Part shown: piece by piece, positions 42,101 to 52,788 of the stretch
Position numbering within the stretch: the first letter of the stretch is position 1
Layout: each line of letters begins with the position of its first letter
DNA from: Porites lobata
Lineage: Eukaryota; Cnidaria; Anthozoa; Scleractinia; Poritidae
Direction: 5' to 3'
Assembly (NCBI GenBank): GCA_942486035.1
Contig: CALNXK010000046.1
Location: 3,142,001-3,206,000, forward strand
DNA: 64,000 nucleotides
Notes under the pieces: generated by a model
Told to the model about the DNA's origin: nothing
Databases searched by the model: none
The model's input: only the letters and a program-made list of their open reading frames with translations
Translations under genes and position numbers: made by a program

Positions 42101-45100
42101 ACATATTCCCTGACAAACTAGCCGAAAGAAAGATTTTGTCACATGTCATCAAGTGTCCCAGTGAGTGCTGTGAGTGGACTGGTGAGCTGAGGGAGAAAGA
42201 GGTAGGGATTATTGTTCACCTTGTAACTCCTCCCTCCTCCCTCGCGCGCGGTCTTGCGCCCTCAGTTCCTTTCCCCTTCCCTTTCTAACGCTTGCCACGC
42301 AGGCTAATCCACGAGTAACAACTGATTAACAAACATGAAAATAGGAAATGTGGAAACTATTACTGACACAAGATTCTCTCTAAAACCCTTTTGTACATAA
42401 TAACAAAAACAGTTCGGTTAATTACATTCGCAGTTCTCGCAGGCAAGTATCACGAGAAATACAACCTTAGATAAAAGGGCAGTTGCCGGGTATTCTGAAG
42501 TTTAGCCGATAAAAGATTTCCCAGCTCTAAATTAATTTCAGACATTGTCAATCGATAAAAATCACTTGATCGCGGACAATTATTATCGATTTAGATCTTT
42601 ATCTATTGACTACTCCGGGAAGCAACTACACGTGGAACTGACCTTATCCTGACGGGCGTCGGATCTAAATCGTGAAAAATTAACTGTGCGCCTACTCTGA
42701 GCCTAGTCAATATCGGCTAGACAGAAGAAGACTTTTTTTAAAGTGATAATTGTTTGATCTTTCGACTCTCAATTGCAACTCAATTGTCTATAAATTCACT
42801 GTTTGCATGAAATCAGTGTTCATTTTTGGATGAACAGAAGAACAGATGCATTTTCCGATATAAATCGATGAAATCGGTAAAATCTAGATGAATCGATAAA
42901 CGAAACGAGTGTGTCATCGATTTCTATCGATTGATCCATACAATCGATAACAATCAAGTCAGATTTACCAATTCTTATCGATTTTTCGATTGATAAATCG
43001 ATACCGATTTTTATCGATGGACTACCAGGGAGTTTAGTGGCCGATTGGTATCATCCCCGCCCCCCCTCCTTTAAAAATTCCTGGATCCGCCCCTGGCCTT
43101 TGTCAATTGATCTTACGTTTTGCTCAAATTCCCCAGGGCCCAAACAGGAGAATGTCCTTTCAACTGCATCGAACAAGGCCGTTTTTCTCGACTCCTGCAC
43201 TTTGGCAAGCGACGGCTTTGAAAATATGTAGTAATACTAATAACACTTTAAAGGGCCTAAGCCATAATATTTTGGAAGATTAAAAGTTCGCCGTTGACTG
43301 TCAAGAAATTCAAGTCCCATTTACATTTTCAGCGCCACATGATCGAAAGTAAAACCCATGTATGGTACTAGCCATAGAGCCATGATGAGACTGAAAAACG
43401 ATTTGTTATTCACAATATTTTCTATTTTAAGTATTTGAAATCGAAAAGTTCACAAATGAGAACGAATTTAACGTCACTAGTATGGGAAAAACAGACCTAA
43501 AGAAACGAGGAGTGTAAAAAAAGCGCTTGTACTGGATATTTCTTCTGCAGCTGAAAGAATGGTTTTGCCTTCTCTTCGGGAACAGTATACACATTTTAAG
43601 TAATATGTCAAAAACGATGGCAAGCGCTTCATCTCGAGTTTTAAACGCGGAGAAACAGATGAAATTACGAGGCCGTACAGGTACAGTTAAAAAGCGGAGG
43701 GAGGGGAGGGAGAGGGATGATGCATTTTTTATGGTCTGTCGTCTGATTATTTTATTAGAACCACTTGGCCTCTTGTCCTTGGAAAATTGTTTCTTGCACC
43801 TACGAAAAATGTGGAGAAAACGTAACCAGAAAAGATCTGACTGAACACGTGGCCAACATGTGCGTATGGAGAATTTTGAGGTGTCTGCATTGTGCAGAAC
43901 ATCATCCACAGTGCCAAATGGAGGTAAAAGCAAATTGCCGGCTCAGTTCTTGTTGTATGTTTTGAAAGCCATAAGACGGTAATTAACTTCAATGGGGAAC
44001 AAAAGAACTTGGGACTGTGTGAAAAATCCCTTCCCAGTAATTGTTACATAGCACTCTGCTTTTAATGACAATTTTTTCATCGGCTTTGGGTTCATCCCGT
44101 CGTTCCCCCGCAACCCCTCAGTAATTTTGTGGCCAAGAAAAAGCACTCATTTTCACCCATGGTGCTCAAAATTCAACTTTGCTTAGGGTGGGATGGGAGG
44201 GGTCGCTAGTTTTACTGAAATCACTAGAAAGGTCCCAACCCTTTTGACCTCCATTGTAGACAACTTCTATGGTAGCCGAATATAACACAGAATATTTTAA
44301 AACGCGCTAATTTTTATTTCAACGCCTTCACCTCACATATTACAAGAGACGATTTTTTATTCAAAATATCGTAATTGATCGACGTTTATACCTGGGTTAG
44401 TTCTTCAAAGCCAAATTTGGAAGATATTTACAATTATTTGATAATTGACGTTGATAATGGAATGATAGGACAATTATCCACGATTGCCGTGCGCGAGACG
44501 GAAGCGTATTTGCTTGGTTGTTTCATGACAAGTTTACGTTTACGGTCAACGTGTGTTTTTGTTGAACAGTACTCGATAAACGTAATTTTTTAAAAAAAAT
44601 CGACTAACTAACCTGTAATGAAGCACCGATTGGGATCAAAGGTGTCAGAAGTTGTCTGTTTTTGTCTGAAAGATTACTGACCTTTTAATAAAATTTAACT
44701 TCTCGCAATACCCCATACTTCCACCCAAGCTACATTTCTTTACTCACAAGAGTTTGGATCAGTTATGTAGCAAGCTGATATACCCTTGGTAGTTTCATTA
44801 TTTTTCCACATCAGTTGTTTGTACTTAAAACGTCTCTGTTTCAAAAATCACTTTCCTGTACTATTTTATTCAGTTTTTACTTCTTTTTGTTCTTTGTCTT
44901 GACAGGCACATTTAGAAAATTGCGAAGGTCTCCTTACTGCCTGTACAAACAACTGCGGGATTAAAATTGCAAGTGACAAGGTGATGCCATTAAATCAGTT
45001 TCGTTTTCTCAGCTTATTGTCATTTTCAGCCTTAGATATTAAAATCTCTAATACTGACTCCACAGTTCATGATATTGTAAGTGTGAAGTCTTACGTGAAT

Positions 45101-46227
45101 CGCCTCTTTGACCCTGCATGAAAACCGTGAGGATCACGATCAATTAGGTTTTCTTCACTCCAAAGATTGTGGTGTCCTTTCCTGTGGGCGCGCTCTGAAA
45201 GGGCAGAGCGGGACTGGGTGCGGGCTGATCTGTTATTTCCGTGATCCTTTTCGATTCTGTCTTTTGTGAGTCTGTTGCTGTCCAATGTAACTCTCAACCA
45301 CTATCTAGATCCCCAGGAACTCTTTAAACTACGTCATCTTTTTTAGTCAAATTACCAGCGTCTTTAGGCGCACTATCTGTGATTAAGTGTAGTCTCGGAT
45401 TTAGAACCATGCGCACACCTTGTTGTTAAAGGCAGCGGCGAAGTTGATGGGACAGACCTTTGATAAAGGTTAAACTGTAGTGAATATGAACGCGGTTATA
45501 TGCCCTGCAGTGGTGCTTTGTTGTCTAGTCTCTATAATTTTCTTCAAGAAATTTATGAAAAAAGTTGTAAGAGGTCTCTGTTGTAGTAAATAAATATGCC
45601 TATAACTCAAATTAGCGCTATCTTTTTCCAGGTGTCAGATCACATTAACAATACATGTCCACTGACAGAAGTTCCCTGCCCATATAATTGGCTGAGCTGT
45701 TTCCTAAAGGTAAGTTTGGTTGTTAACTTAAGACGCAATTTCCCCATACAACATGAGGAAAGCGTATTGCACCATAGCAAAAGAAATTGCTTCCTGTCTC
45801 ACCCGGATCATTACTTAGATGATTGTCTTTTACCGACCTTTAGCAGAATGCTATTCATTTCTTTGGATTAACCAACAAAGGTTTCTCTCTTTGTTTTTCA
45901 CGTTGACCATTGTTAGGAGTGAAACTGATGTATAAATTCATTGTCTGAATTAGCTCGCGCTATGAAAAAAAAACATGTAGGTAGAGTCCTTATTTTACGT
46001 CGGTAGCTCGAATTAGTCATCTGACCAACAAACATGAGTGCGCTCGTTTTAACACCCCCGCCCCCCACCTGTCTCTCTCTCTCTCTCTCTAAGGTGACTC
46101 AATATGATGTGGGCTCTCTCTAAGGTGACATCAAAACACAAAATACTCATAACACACAGTTTGTAATCGGTTCAAAGTGGATACACTGCAAATTATAGTA
46201 GTTGCTAGAAATATATATCTACGTGTC

Positions 46228-46262
<35 letters not shown>

Positions 46263-49200
46263 AAATTCCACAACTGGTTTCGGCTCCATTAACCTCTATG
46301 CGAATTACACAACATTTTAGGAGGAGCCACCCACTATGTGAGCACAGTCACGGACAAAACATATAATGGAGGAAAATAACGCAAAGTAAAATTATGACGT
46401 TATTTAACGAACTAAATGTACACTTCAATAGTATCCTGATCAGCTTCTCAGTTCTGCAGTTCTGCGTCTCATCTCATCATGATCGATTGTCGTCAGTTGA
46501 AGTGTCCAGGTGGTTTGCTTTCTATCTGAGGACAATTTTCATTTTATAAGCTCCAAGGGGCTTATATTCGGAGCGGTTATTTAACGAAGGGATTTTGCTT
46601 TACGAGTTTGGTCGGTGGGGGGGATAGAGAATTGTTATTGCCGCAATTTTAAGGTATTCACCACTATCAAATTTAGAATTGCAGCTTTCTCGATGTTTTA
46701 TGAGACCATAACCAATAAGTAACATCTGACTCATTTAAGAAATATGATTAGGTAAAAGAAAAATTGCAAAACAGACCTGTTTAATTTCAGATTCAGAGAG
46801 AAGTGCTTGAATCACACCTTGAAGGCGAAATAAGATATCATCTCCATTTGAATAGCTGCAAATTAAACGACATCAAGGATGAAGTTAGAAACCTTCAACT
46901 TGAAGTTGGAGAAAGAGCACAGGCCCTCCAAAATCAATTTGAAGAAAGAGTGCAGGCCCTCCAAAATCAATTTGAAGAAAGAGTGCAGGCCGTCCAAAAT
47001 CAATTTGAAGAAAGAGTGCGGGCCGTCCAAAATCAATTTGAAGAAAGAGAACAGGCCCTCCAGAATCATTTTGAAGACAGATTACACGCTTTCCAAAATC
47101 AATTTGAAGAAAGAGTTCAGGCCCTAGAAAATCATTTTGAAGAGAGGGTAAACTTGATAACCGTCGACACTAGCAATAAATTGAGGAAGAATCTGAGTTT
47201 CACTATAATTATCTGTGCTGCTGCAGCTGTTGTCATTCTTGCTGCGTTAAGTGGAATGTCAAACCAAGAAAGTGCCGTTAAAGATTTAAAAACAAAAGTG
47301 GACCAATCTTTTGAAAGGCAAAGCAAACTCGAAATGAAAATGAATGAAGTCGAGAAAGGTCTGAAAGGTGAACTGATTGATTTGCGAAGTCAGCTGGGGA
47401 AGAAATTAGATGAAGCTAACAAATATTTTGAAGCTGTGTCGCTTAATATGTCAAACCATGAAAGTGCCGTTAGTGATTTTAAAACAAAAATGGAAGGTAG
47501 AGTGACTGATGTACGAACTAAAGTGGAGAGGAAATTGGATGAAGCTCACAAACATCTTAAAGAAAAGGTGAGTTAAAGTATATATATATTAAACCAGCTG
47601 GGAAACATATGAATGATTTAGTCATGCACAATGTTGTTGTTTTCATTTGCCATGTTCCGATACTTGGAATTTGGAAGCAAACTGAAGAAAACGTACTCTC
47701 AGGGCAGGGGAGAGAACTATCGAAAAACGTCTTAAGTAAGTTCAAAAGACAAAACAATTGATTTCATGACAATTGAAATTCTACGTTGTCACCGCAATGA
47801 GAGATCACATCAGTGACATAGCATTGCACCCTCACAACCTCATTGCGTTGTTGTTTTCTTCGCGAACGGTACATGGAAACTTCCAAGGACGAAAATGCCG
47901 AATAATAGACAAAAACCAAGGGACGAATCCCCTGAATTGGCAAGGAAAGGAAGAAGTGCCACGTAAAATTCAGGAGCTACTGTTAGTAGAGGGAAAAAGC
48001 ACTAGAAAAGAACACGACGATGGAACTTTAGTTCCCACCTCTGACGTAACGTGCTCTAATGAGCAGTTTCTGTCCTTTCGAACTTCGCTCGAGAGCGGCT
48101 TCACCACAATGGGCAAATCACTTACTAAAGCGATTAAAGATTGCTTTACTACTGTGGTAGATAAATTAAATCCTCGAGACCAGGACGGATACAACATTGT
48201 CATCAAAGAAGTATTGATCCAACCAGCAATTCCATTGTGGAACAAGCGTTACAGTTTCACACTTTTTAAGAAAGGTTTAGGTTTCAGTGCGCTGAACGCT
48301 GCAGAAACTGCACTTTCATGCATTATTCAAGCAAAAACTACGGCAGGCTTAGATAACTTTTTCAGGGACCAGGTATTTGAAACGTTTGCTAATCCATCGG
48401 AAAGTATGAAAATCAGTAATGAAACATTTGGAATCCTGTGTCTGTAGACTGACATGACAAAGCAAAATTGAATACGGGTCAACTTCAGAGGTTAAATGAT
48501 TCGAAGTATATGTTTGTGGAAATAGAATTCAAAATGTTAGCTTTATCATTATGGACTACTGTCTCAAAGAGCTGCATAGCACCATGTTATTTTAAGTTAA
48601 CTTTAACAAAATGAGGATTCGGATTTGTTCTTTCGTATTATTAGATCAAAAACGATGTTGCGTGCTTATGCAATAGTACTTTAGGTGTTCTATGTTATTT
48701 TTCAGACCGATCTCTTAACACTCGACAGCGGTAACCATAAACAGAAAATCAGAGAGTTTGAAACTAAAATCCAGGTGAGAGGAAAATATCAAAAATAACT
48801 AAATTTCAGAGAGCTCACGCAGTCATGCACGTTCATGATCTGAGTTGATAAAGTCAAGTTACCTCCTTAACCTTTAAGCCCAAATACACTCATACAAACT
48901 ATTGTGAGTAACTAATAGTCGTAGGTCGTGGGTACAAAGTCGTGGGTAATGGGTAGCGAAGACCCACGAAACAAAAAGGAGAAGAGGTCCCTCAGGGAAG
49001 TGGGGTTACACCCCCAAGTTAGAAGGAGGCATTTATAGAAAAGTTATATTAGTATGCCGAGTGGCAGAAGGAAATATTCTTGTACCGGCCTCTTATTATT
49101 AACATGTATCATTAAAGAGCTCTGGATGTGAATCGAACTGACGACCCTCCGAGTTCTAATTCGGATGCTCTAACCACTGATCTACTGGAGGCTTTATGGC

Positions 49201-49993
49201 GAACAGCGTTGAAATTTAATTATCATTACACCAGTCATACAGGACCCTTATCGGGGAGTTGCTAGACATTTTCACGGAGAAAATGCAAGGGAAATATATA
49301 ACGAAAGAAAAGTCAAGTCAAGTCAATTTTTGTTTAAACTCATGGCACAGAATATTAATTAATACCGTACAAATCAATGCTTTTAAATATAAAAATAAAC
49401 GATTGTGAAGAAAAAGAAATTTTTCAAGTTTTATTTCATTGTGCACTGTACTTGAAATCAGTGCAAAATTCGCGAAAGTTGAGTCTCGTGAAATATAGTA
49501 AAAGTAAGCACGATCATTTCAAAACTTTTCGCTCCATATAAGGAAATCCAAAACAGCCATGGTTACTGAGTCAGTGGAACTTGGATTCTCGGTTAGTGGG
49601 ATTCCAGATTCCTTAAGCTGTATTCCGGATTCCTTGACAAGCAAAACTTTCTCAGATTCCGATTCCACAAGCAAAATTTTCCCAGATTCCAGATTCCACA
49701 AGTAAAAATTTCCCAGATTCCGGAATTGAGAATCCCTTACAGTAGGCGAAACCTTTTTTTTTCTTTATGGAATGCAGGCCCTGACCAGCAGACTGAATAG
49801 CGCCAAGGTGCACTGTGATGAGAAGGGTACAGCTTGGGACCTAAAATCAAATGGTTACATCATGTTCTTAGACCTACAGAACGTTGAGTGTCCAAATGGT
49901 TCTTTCTTGGCCAGATTCCAACTTGTGAGGGAAGAAGACTATCGCTCAGCCAGAGTTCGCTATCTTTACCGTTGCTGCAAGTTTATTCTGTAA
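38970..49993 (+). CDS. Gene 2: RING/TRAF zinc-finger membrane-type paralogue with mutated RING
   Basis: Nine exons give about 572 residues: 38970-39142, 41052-41115, 42100-42201, 43759-43923, 44906-44980, 45632-45709, 46791-47567, 48706-48774, 49778-49993. Domains as in gene 1, but with seven 11-residue coiled-coil repeats, one 64-residue module after the membrane segment (about residues 358-375), and a RING in which the fifth zinc ligand is Trp (HRFW in place of HRFC). The frame is open throughout and the splice sites are intact, so the gene is probably expressed, but the E3 activity of the RING should be weak or lost. It could act as a non-catalytic partner of gene 3 or gene 1. Intron 7 carries a DIRS-derived fragment. 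Confidence 0.8.
40002..40419. mobile_element. MITE with CCACGG ends, gene 2 copy
   Basis: Left end CCACGGTTTTTTTCAACTTT, right end AAAGTTGAAAAAACCGTGG; inner arms include GACACCACTGGAAAG and CTTTCCAGTGGTGTCGAC. Present at the same place in gene 3 (53646-54101) but not in gene 1, so it entered before the gene 2/gene 3 duplication and after gene 1 branched. Confidence 0.8.
40600..41015 (+). other. Transposon-like ORF remnants in gene 2 intron 1
   Basis: An ATG at about 40612 reads MARKILNVLRKRNSRRSA-stop. After the foldback MITE, a frame reads QASPANGTGGSGDENALPSR and PLSRPPSGTAL. The low-complexity G/S/P-rich text resembles gag-like ORFs of coral retroelements, but I cannot assign it. The same remnants, one frame longer, are in gene 3 (54504-54704). 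Confidence 0.25.
40750..40831. mobile_element. Foldback MITE, gene 2 copy
   Basis: Ends ACCTCGTTCCCAGGGTTCTC and GAGAACACTGGGAACGAGAT surround a stem with 'TATCCCTCTCTCGC' and 'AGGGACGGATAGGAGAG'. A copy at 54423-54506 marks the same site in gene 3. One end resembles the shared leader of the three genes. Confidence 0.7.
41052..41115 (+). CDS. Gene 2 exon 2: second half of RING
   Basis: QEQEGHQLTCPSDRKVLEQD plus K. Same 64-bp length and same phase as gene 1, with the final C-x2-D ligands kept even though exon 1 has lost one. Confidence 0.85.
42100..42201 (+). CDS. Gene 2 exon 3: TRAF linker and first zinc finger
   Basis: DIFPDKLAERKILSHVIKCP, then SECCEWTGELREKE. Differs from gene 1 at four residues. 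Donor GAG|GTAGGG. Confidence 0.9.
42534..43707. other. Segment in gene 2 intron 3 that gene 3 lacks
   Basis: Gene 3 jumps from 'CTCTAAATTAATT' (55926) straight to the sequence at 43708. The extra 1.17 kb holds ten ATCGAT sites in 42540-43022 and then low-information DNA. Either it was inserted here or gene 3 lost it; the neighbouring exon-side sequence in gene 1 is too different to decide. Confidence 0.55.
43759..43923 (+). CDS. Gene 2 exon 4: TRAF zinc fingers
   Basis: NHLASCPWKIVSCTYEKCGE, VTRKDLTEH and CVWRILRCLHCAEHH; all zinc ligands as in gene 1. Acceptor TTTTATTAG. Confidence 0.9.
44906..44980 (+). CDS. Gene 2 exon 5: TRAF zinc finger
   Basis: AHLENCEGLLTACTNNCGIK, then IASDK. The C-P-N-N-C of genes 1 and 3 is C-T-N-N-C here; ligands kept. 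Confidence 0.9.
45632..45709 (+). CDS. Gene 2 exon 6: last TRAF zinc finger, first part
   Basis: VSDHINNTCPLTEVPCPYNW, then LSCFLK; the G before the last Cys is S only in this gene. Acceptor TATCTTTTTCCAG. Confidence 0.9.
46791..47567 (+). CDS. Gene 2 exon 7: coiled coil (7 repeats), membrane segment, one 64-residue module
   Basis: 259 codons. Seven 33-bp units of the QALQNQFEERV type span 46920-47150. The hydrophobic stretch FTIIICAAAAVVILAALSGM follows KLRKN and is longer than in gene 1, making a membrane pass more credible. One 64-residue module (47256-47447, 'KLEMKMNEVEKGL', 'ELIDLRSQLGKK', 'DEANKYFEAVSLN') follows, then the shared end. Confidence 0.9.
47895..48447 (+). pseudogene. DIRS-type recombinase fragment in gene 2 intron 7
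   Basis: From ATG 47895 (MPNNRQKPRDESPELARKGR, then a stop after one more stretch) a shifted frame runs on through KSLTKAIKDCFTTVVDKLNP to KKGLGFSALNAAETALSCII and stops at 48447. The SALN-x-A motif region equals the N-terminal part of the recombinase in gene 1, while the text before it looks gag-like. The catalytic core is missing and the tail (RDQVFETFANPSES) is probably former intron joined by deletion. Frameshifts near its start make a working product unlikely. Confidence 0.6.
48706..48774 (+). CDS. Gene 2 exon 8: linker coil
   Basis: TDLLTLDSGNHKQKIREFET then KIQ; two residues differ from gene 1 besides a conservative L/F. Donor CAG|GTGAGA. Confidence 0.85.
49126..49195 (-). repeat. tRNA-derived SINE-like segment, gene 2 copy
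   Basis: On the - strand: GCCTCCAGTAGATCAGTGGT, TAGAGCATCCGAATTAGAAC, TCGGAGGGTCG, AGTTCGATTCACA. A-box and B-box-like parts are at tRNA spacing and the anticodon stem TCCGA/TCGGA is visible, but the loop is one base too long, so it is not a working tRNA. Confidence 0.5.
49545..49740. repeat. AGATTCC-rich degenerate repeat before the gene 2 terminal exon
   Basis: About ten copies of (C)AGATTCC or GGATTCC, some in 25-30 bp units with 'ACAAGCAAAATTTTCCC'. A related block (62345-62550) precedes the broken terminal exon of gene 3, but not that of gene 1. Confidence 0.55.
49778..49993 (+). CDS. Gene 2 exon 9: terminal Cys domain and stop
   Basis: 71 residues: ALTSRLNSAKVHCDEKGTAW, NVECPNGSFLARFQLVREED, VRYLYRCCKFIL-stop. 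Cysteines as in gene 1. Because the protein would place this outside the cell, the paired CC and single cysteines may form disulphides (inference). Confidence 0.85.
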   Translation, partial: ALTSRLNSAKVHCDEKGTAWDLKSNGYIMFLDLQNVECPNGSFLARFQLVREEDYRSARVRYLYRCCKFIL

Positions 49994-52562
49994 GGGCGCG
50001 GGACAAACTTGTCCAGTCAACGTTGCCGTCAACTAAATAATAATAATAACAATCTTTATTGAGATAACTTTTTCATATAAAATATGGTTTTAAAAAAGGA
50101 TCTCATAAAATGATGTTTGTGTGGAAAAACGAAACCGTGGTTTTGCCCGCCCAAAAAGTGGCAGACTGTTAAGCTAATTAGTGTAGGCAATTATGAGTTT
50201 AACTAATTGCAGTTTATATGGCTGTACACTCTTTTTTGTAAGAATGTTGTTTTTCCGTCCCAGGCTCAATATTCTTATTTTTCTGTCGATTTAAGGCTGA
50301 AACTGTTTCTTGCTATTATTCTTAAATTTTAGCTTATGACCTTTTCGTTCCAGAATATATTGGGGTATCAATTATAGTTAGTGCAGGTTTTTTTCGTTTT
50401 ATTGGCTAGTTTTGCTGTTTAGATAAAGGAATCAGTTAAAAATATATAACTATGTTGTACTTACAGATTTTCAACGCACAAAACAATATCATTTTCAAAA
50501 TCTCAGCCCGGGGTTTATTCTTGAAATATTCTAAAATTTTCGCAAATTTCAGCCTCGATAATCTTATGAAAAAAATTCCGACCAAAAAAAGGATTGTATC
50601 AAAACAATCTTGACTGCCTGTAATTGGTGCAGCTTAGGTTCAAGCAAAGTGACAACTCTTTCTGTTAAACATGGATCTGTAGCTGGTTACAATTAACACT
50701 AAATAGCTGAAGATTGCATAGCATAACATAGCAAAACATAGCATCACAATCACGGGAAAAAAACACACCCAGTAATTCTGATACCGATCCAGCCTGAGGC
50801 CCGTTTCTCCAAAGTCCCGGTAACTTTTCGGGCCCGGAAAGCTGGTTTGATGTTTACCATGTTTGTATTAAAGATCAAAGTTTCCATGATTTTGAACATG
50901 ATAAAATAAAACTATCAATTAAAGAAGCAAAATCGACTGGTTTGTTAGCAAGGAACTCTGCTTCTATCCAAGAGGATTTGATTTTAAAATTTACCTTCGG
51001 CCCCAAAAAGTTACCGGGCCTATCGAGGAAAGTCCCCAGGCCTGACTTCAAAGAAAACTAGAGAGATACAAAAACCTATTTTTAAAGGATATTCATCCAT
51101 CAGAACCAAAAACCACAGGAAATTAATGTACAGAAAACAGACCGGTTACATGAACTCGACCAGGCAATGTAAAACAACGGAGCAGCAAAAAAAACATGTT
51201 CAGTCAGCACTAGAATCTTTCAAGACCTCCAAAGCCTAAACTATCCACTAGAAAGAAAAGAAACACAAAAAAAGCACAAGCAAATCACAGTCAAGCCAGG
51301 TCAAGTGTACCACCCAAGATTCCATAAATGAATTCATTATCCGACAGTTCGACAGTTGAATACGTTGGTGGTTATTTTCTACATTTTTTTTTATTCAAAT
51401 GAGCGGGTCCCGAACAGCCCGGAACGGGGGATGGGACAGTGTAATTTCCTTTCACCCGTACCCTTTTTCCCGTTTCCCGCCCTTTGTTGTTAACTTTGCC
51501 TCGTTGCGCTTTTGTCAAAATATTAGGTAATTTTTTCTAATTTTTAATGCTTGTCCACCATTGAGAATCATGCACAATTCCCTCTTCCTGTATTTTTTTA
51601 CCTCCCGGCCTTCTTCCTTTCTTTCCGGATACAGATCTATTCCTTGACTAACTAGTATTCGGGACCTGAATTCATAAAAAAACAAAATGAAGGTCAAATT
51701 GATACCAACCACTGAAACAATGCTATTGATCAAAAACCGTAAAAATAATAATTCAAGAATAAACGAGAAAAAAAAGCAGAAGAAGCGAAAAACTACACGC
51801 AAGCATTAGGAGACTGAGCTAAAGTGTGCTTATACCAAGAAAAAATGACTTAAGTTCACAACCGAACAAAGCAGTATTAGAGGCATTCTGAATTTCAGAG
51901 TTAAGAGGGGTGGACAAAAACCTTGTACCAGAATAATTTAAAGAATATTGCATTCTTGTTTACATTTTGAAGGGCTTAAGATGTAATAAATCATCTGTAG
52001 CCCGGTAACACCAAAGAAAATTTCTCATGGAAGTTTGATGAGAAAATGAATGTCACACTTCACATGCATTGTGATTACACAGGTAAAATTCTGAACTTTC
52101 CTGTGTAAGATGTAATTCTGTGAAATTTGACATTCATTTTCTCGGACTCCCATAAGAAATTTTTTTGGTGTTACTACAGATTATTTATTAAATCTCTAGC
52201 CCTTGAAAAATGTAAGAAAGAATTCAATATGCTTTAAATCATTCTGGTACAAGATTTTTCTCCACTGGAAATCAAAATTACTCAGTGTCCTGGTGGATTC
52301 CGTCTTAAATATTTTGGGCCCTTGAAAACGAAGTGAAAATTTCCTTACATTTGTCTTGCATGCTAGTGTTGTATGAATGTACGAAACTGTTAGGAAGCAA
52401 ATGTGTCTGGAACTCGTTTTGTAAAATTAAGTGCTCAGGGGCCCAGGGCTCTTCCATGCTCCTTATGAACTGTTGTTCGTCGTGATTAAAATATCCTGTA
52501 ATTCAGTCCCATAAGCACCCTCCCGGCCCTGCGAGTAGCATTAATGCCTCTGTCCTGCTGTC
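49994..52562. other. Intergenic region between genes 2 and 3
   Basis: 50110-51750 is homologous to 33540-34650 (downstream of block A) and 51790-52560 to 38290-38916. The rest carries one MITE (51906-52268). No separate gene is seen; the short - strand ORFs near 51515-51802 have no domain. Confidence 0.5.
51906..52268. mobile_element. 363-bp MITE upstream of gene 3
   Basis: Roughly 40-bp inverted ends: GGTGGACAAAAACCTTGTAC with CAGAATAATTTAAAG on the left, and CTTTAAATCATTCTGGTACA with AGATTTTTCTCCACTGG on the right. A second inner inverted pair surrounds 'AATGAATGTCACACTTCAC' and 'GAAATTTGACATTCATTTTC'. Missing upstream of gene 2, so it inserted after the duplication. Confidence 0.8.
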
Positions 52563-52615
52563 GCCATATTGGAAAACGAGAAGACCCTGGGGACGAGGTT
52601 GTCTCTGTTTCAGCA
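52563..52615 (+). promoter_or_regulatory. Conserved leader before gene 3
   Basis: GCCATATTGGAAAACGAG and ACCCTGGGGACGAGGTTG, as in genes 1 and 2. A MITE lies about 350 bp further up, the only clear difference from the gene 2 flank. Confidence 0.4.
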
Positions 52616-52788
52616 ATGGCGGAAGTACCGAATAGCCGTTCTGTTCCTTCTGGTCATGACGAGCAGTTTGTTGTTCCACCTGATGAAGACCTCCATTGCA
52701 TTATATGTTTCCTGCCGTCGAAAGAACCGGTTCTTACAAGATGTGGTCACAGGTTTTGCCGGCAGTGTCTCGAGGAATATATGCGAAG
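52616..52788 (+). CDS. Gene 3 exon 1: first half of RING, intact
   Basis: MAEVPNSRSVPSGHDEQFVV, then CIICFLPSKEPVLTRCGHRF and CRQC. NPPD of genes 1 and 2 is VPPD here. All six ligands are present, unlike gene 2. Confidence 0.9.

Noticed and set aside
43427..43933. 168-codon - strand ORF
   Set aside because: It is the antisense of gene 2 exon 4 and its intron flank; no independent support.
46863..47127. Antisense and alternate-frame ORFs in the coiled-coil exon
   Set aside because: They arise from the 33-bp repeat being open in other frames; the sense frame is the one that splices and is conserved.
48706..48774. The DIRS-derived ORF as an alternative exon between 7 and 8
   Set aside because: Exons 7 and 8 already join in phase 0 without it, the ORF has frameshifts near its start, and no good acceptor was seen before it.
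49126..49195. A functional tRNA gene
   Set aside because: The anticodon loop has the wrong length, the acceptor arm does not pair properly, and the paralogous copies drift freely.
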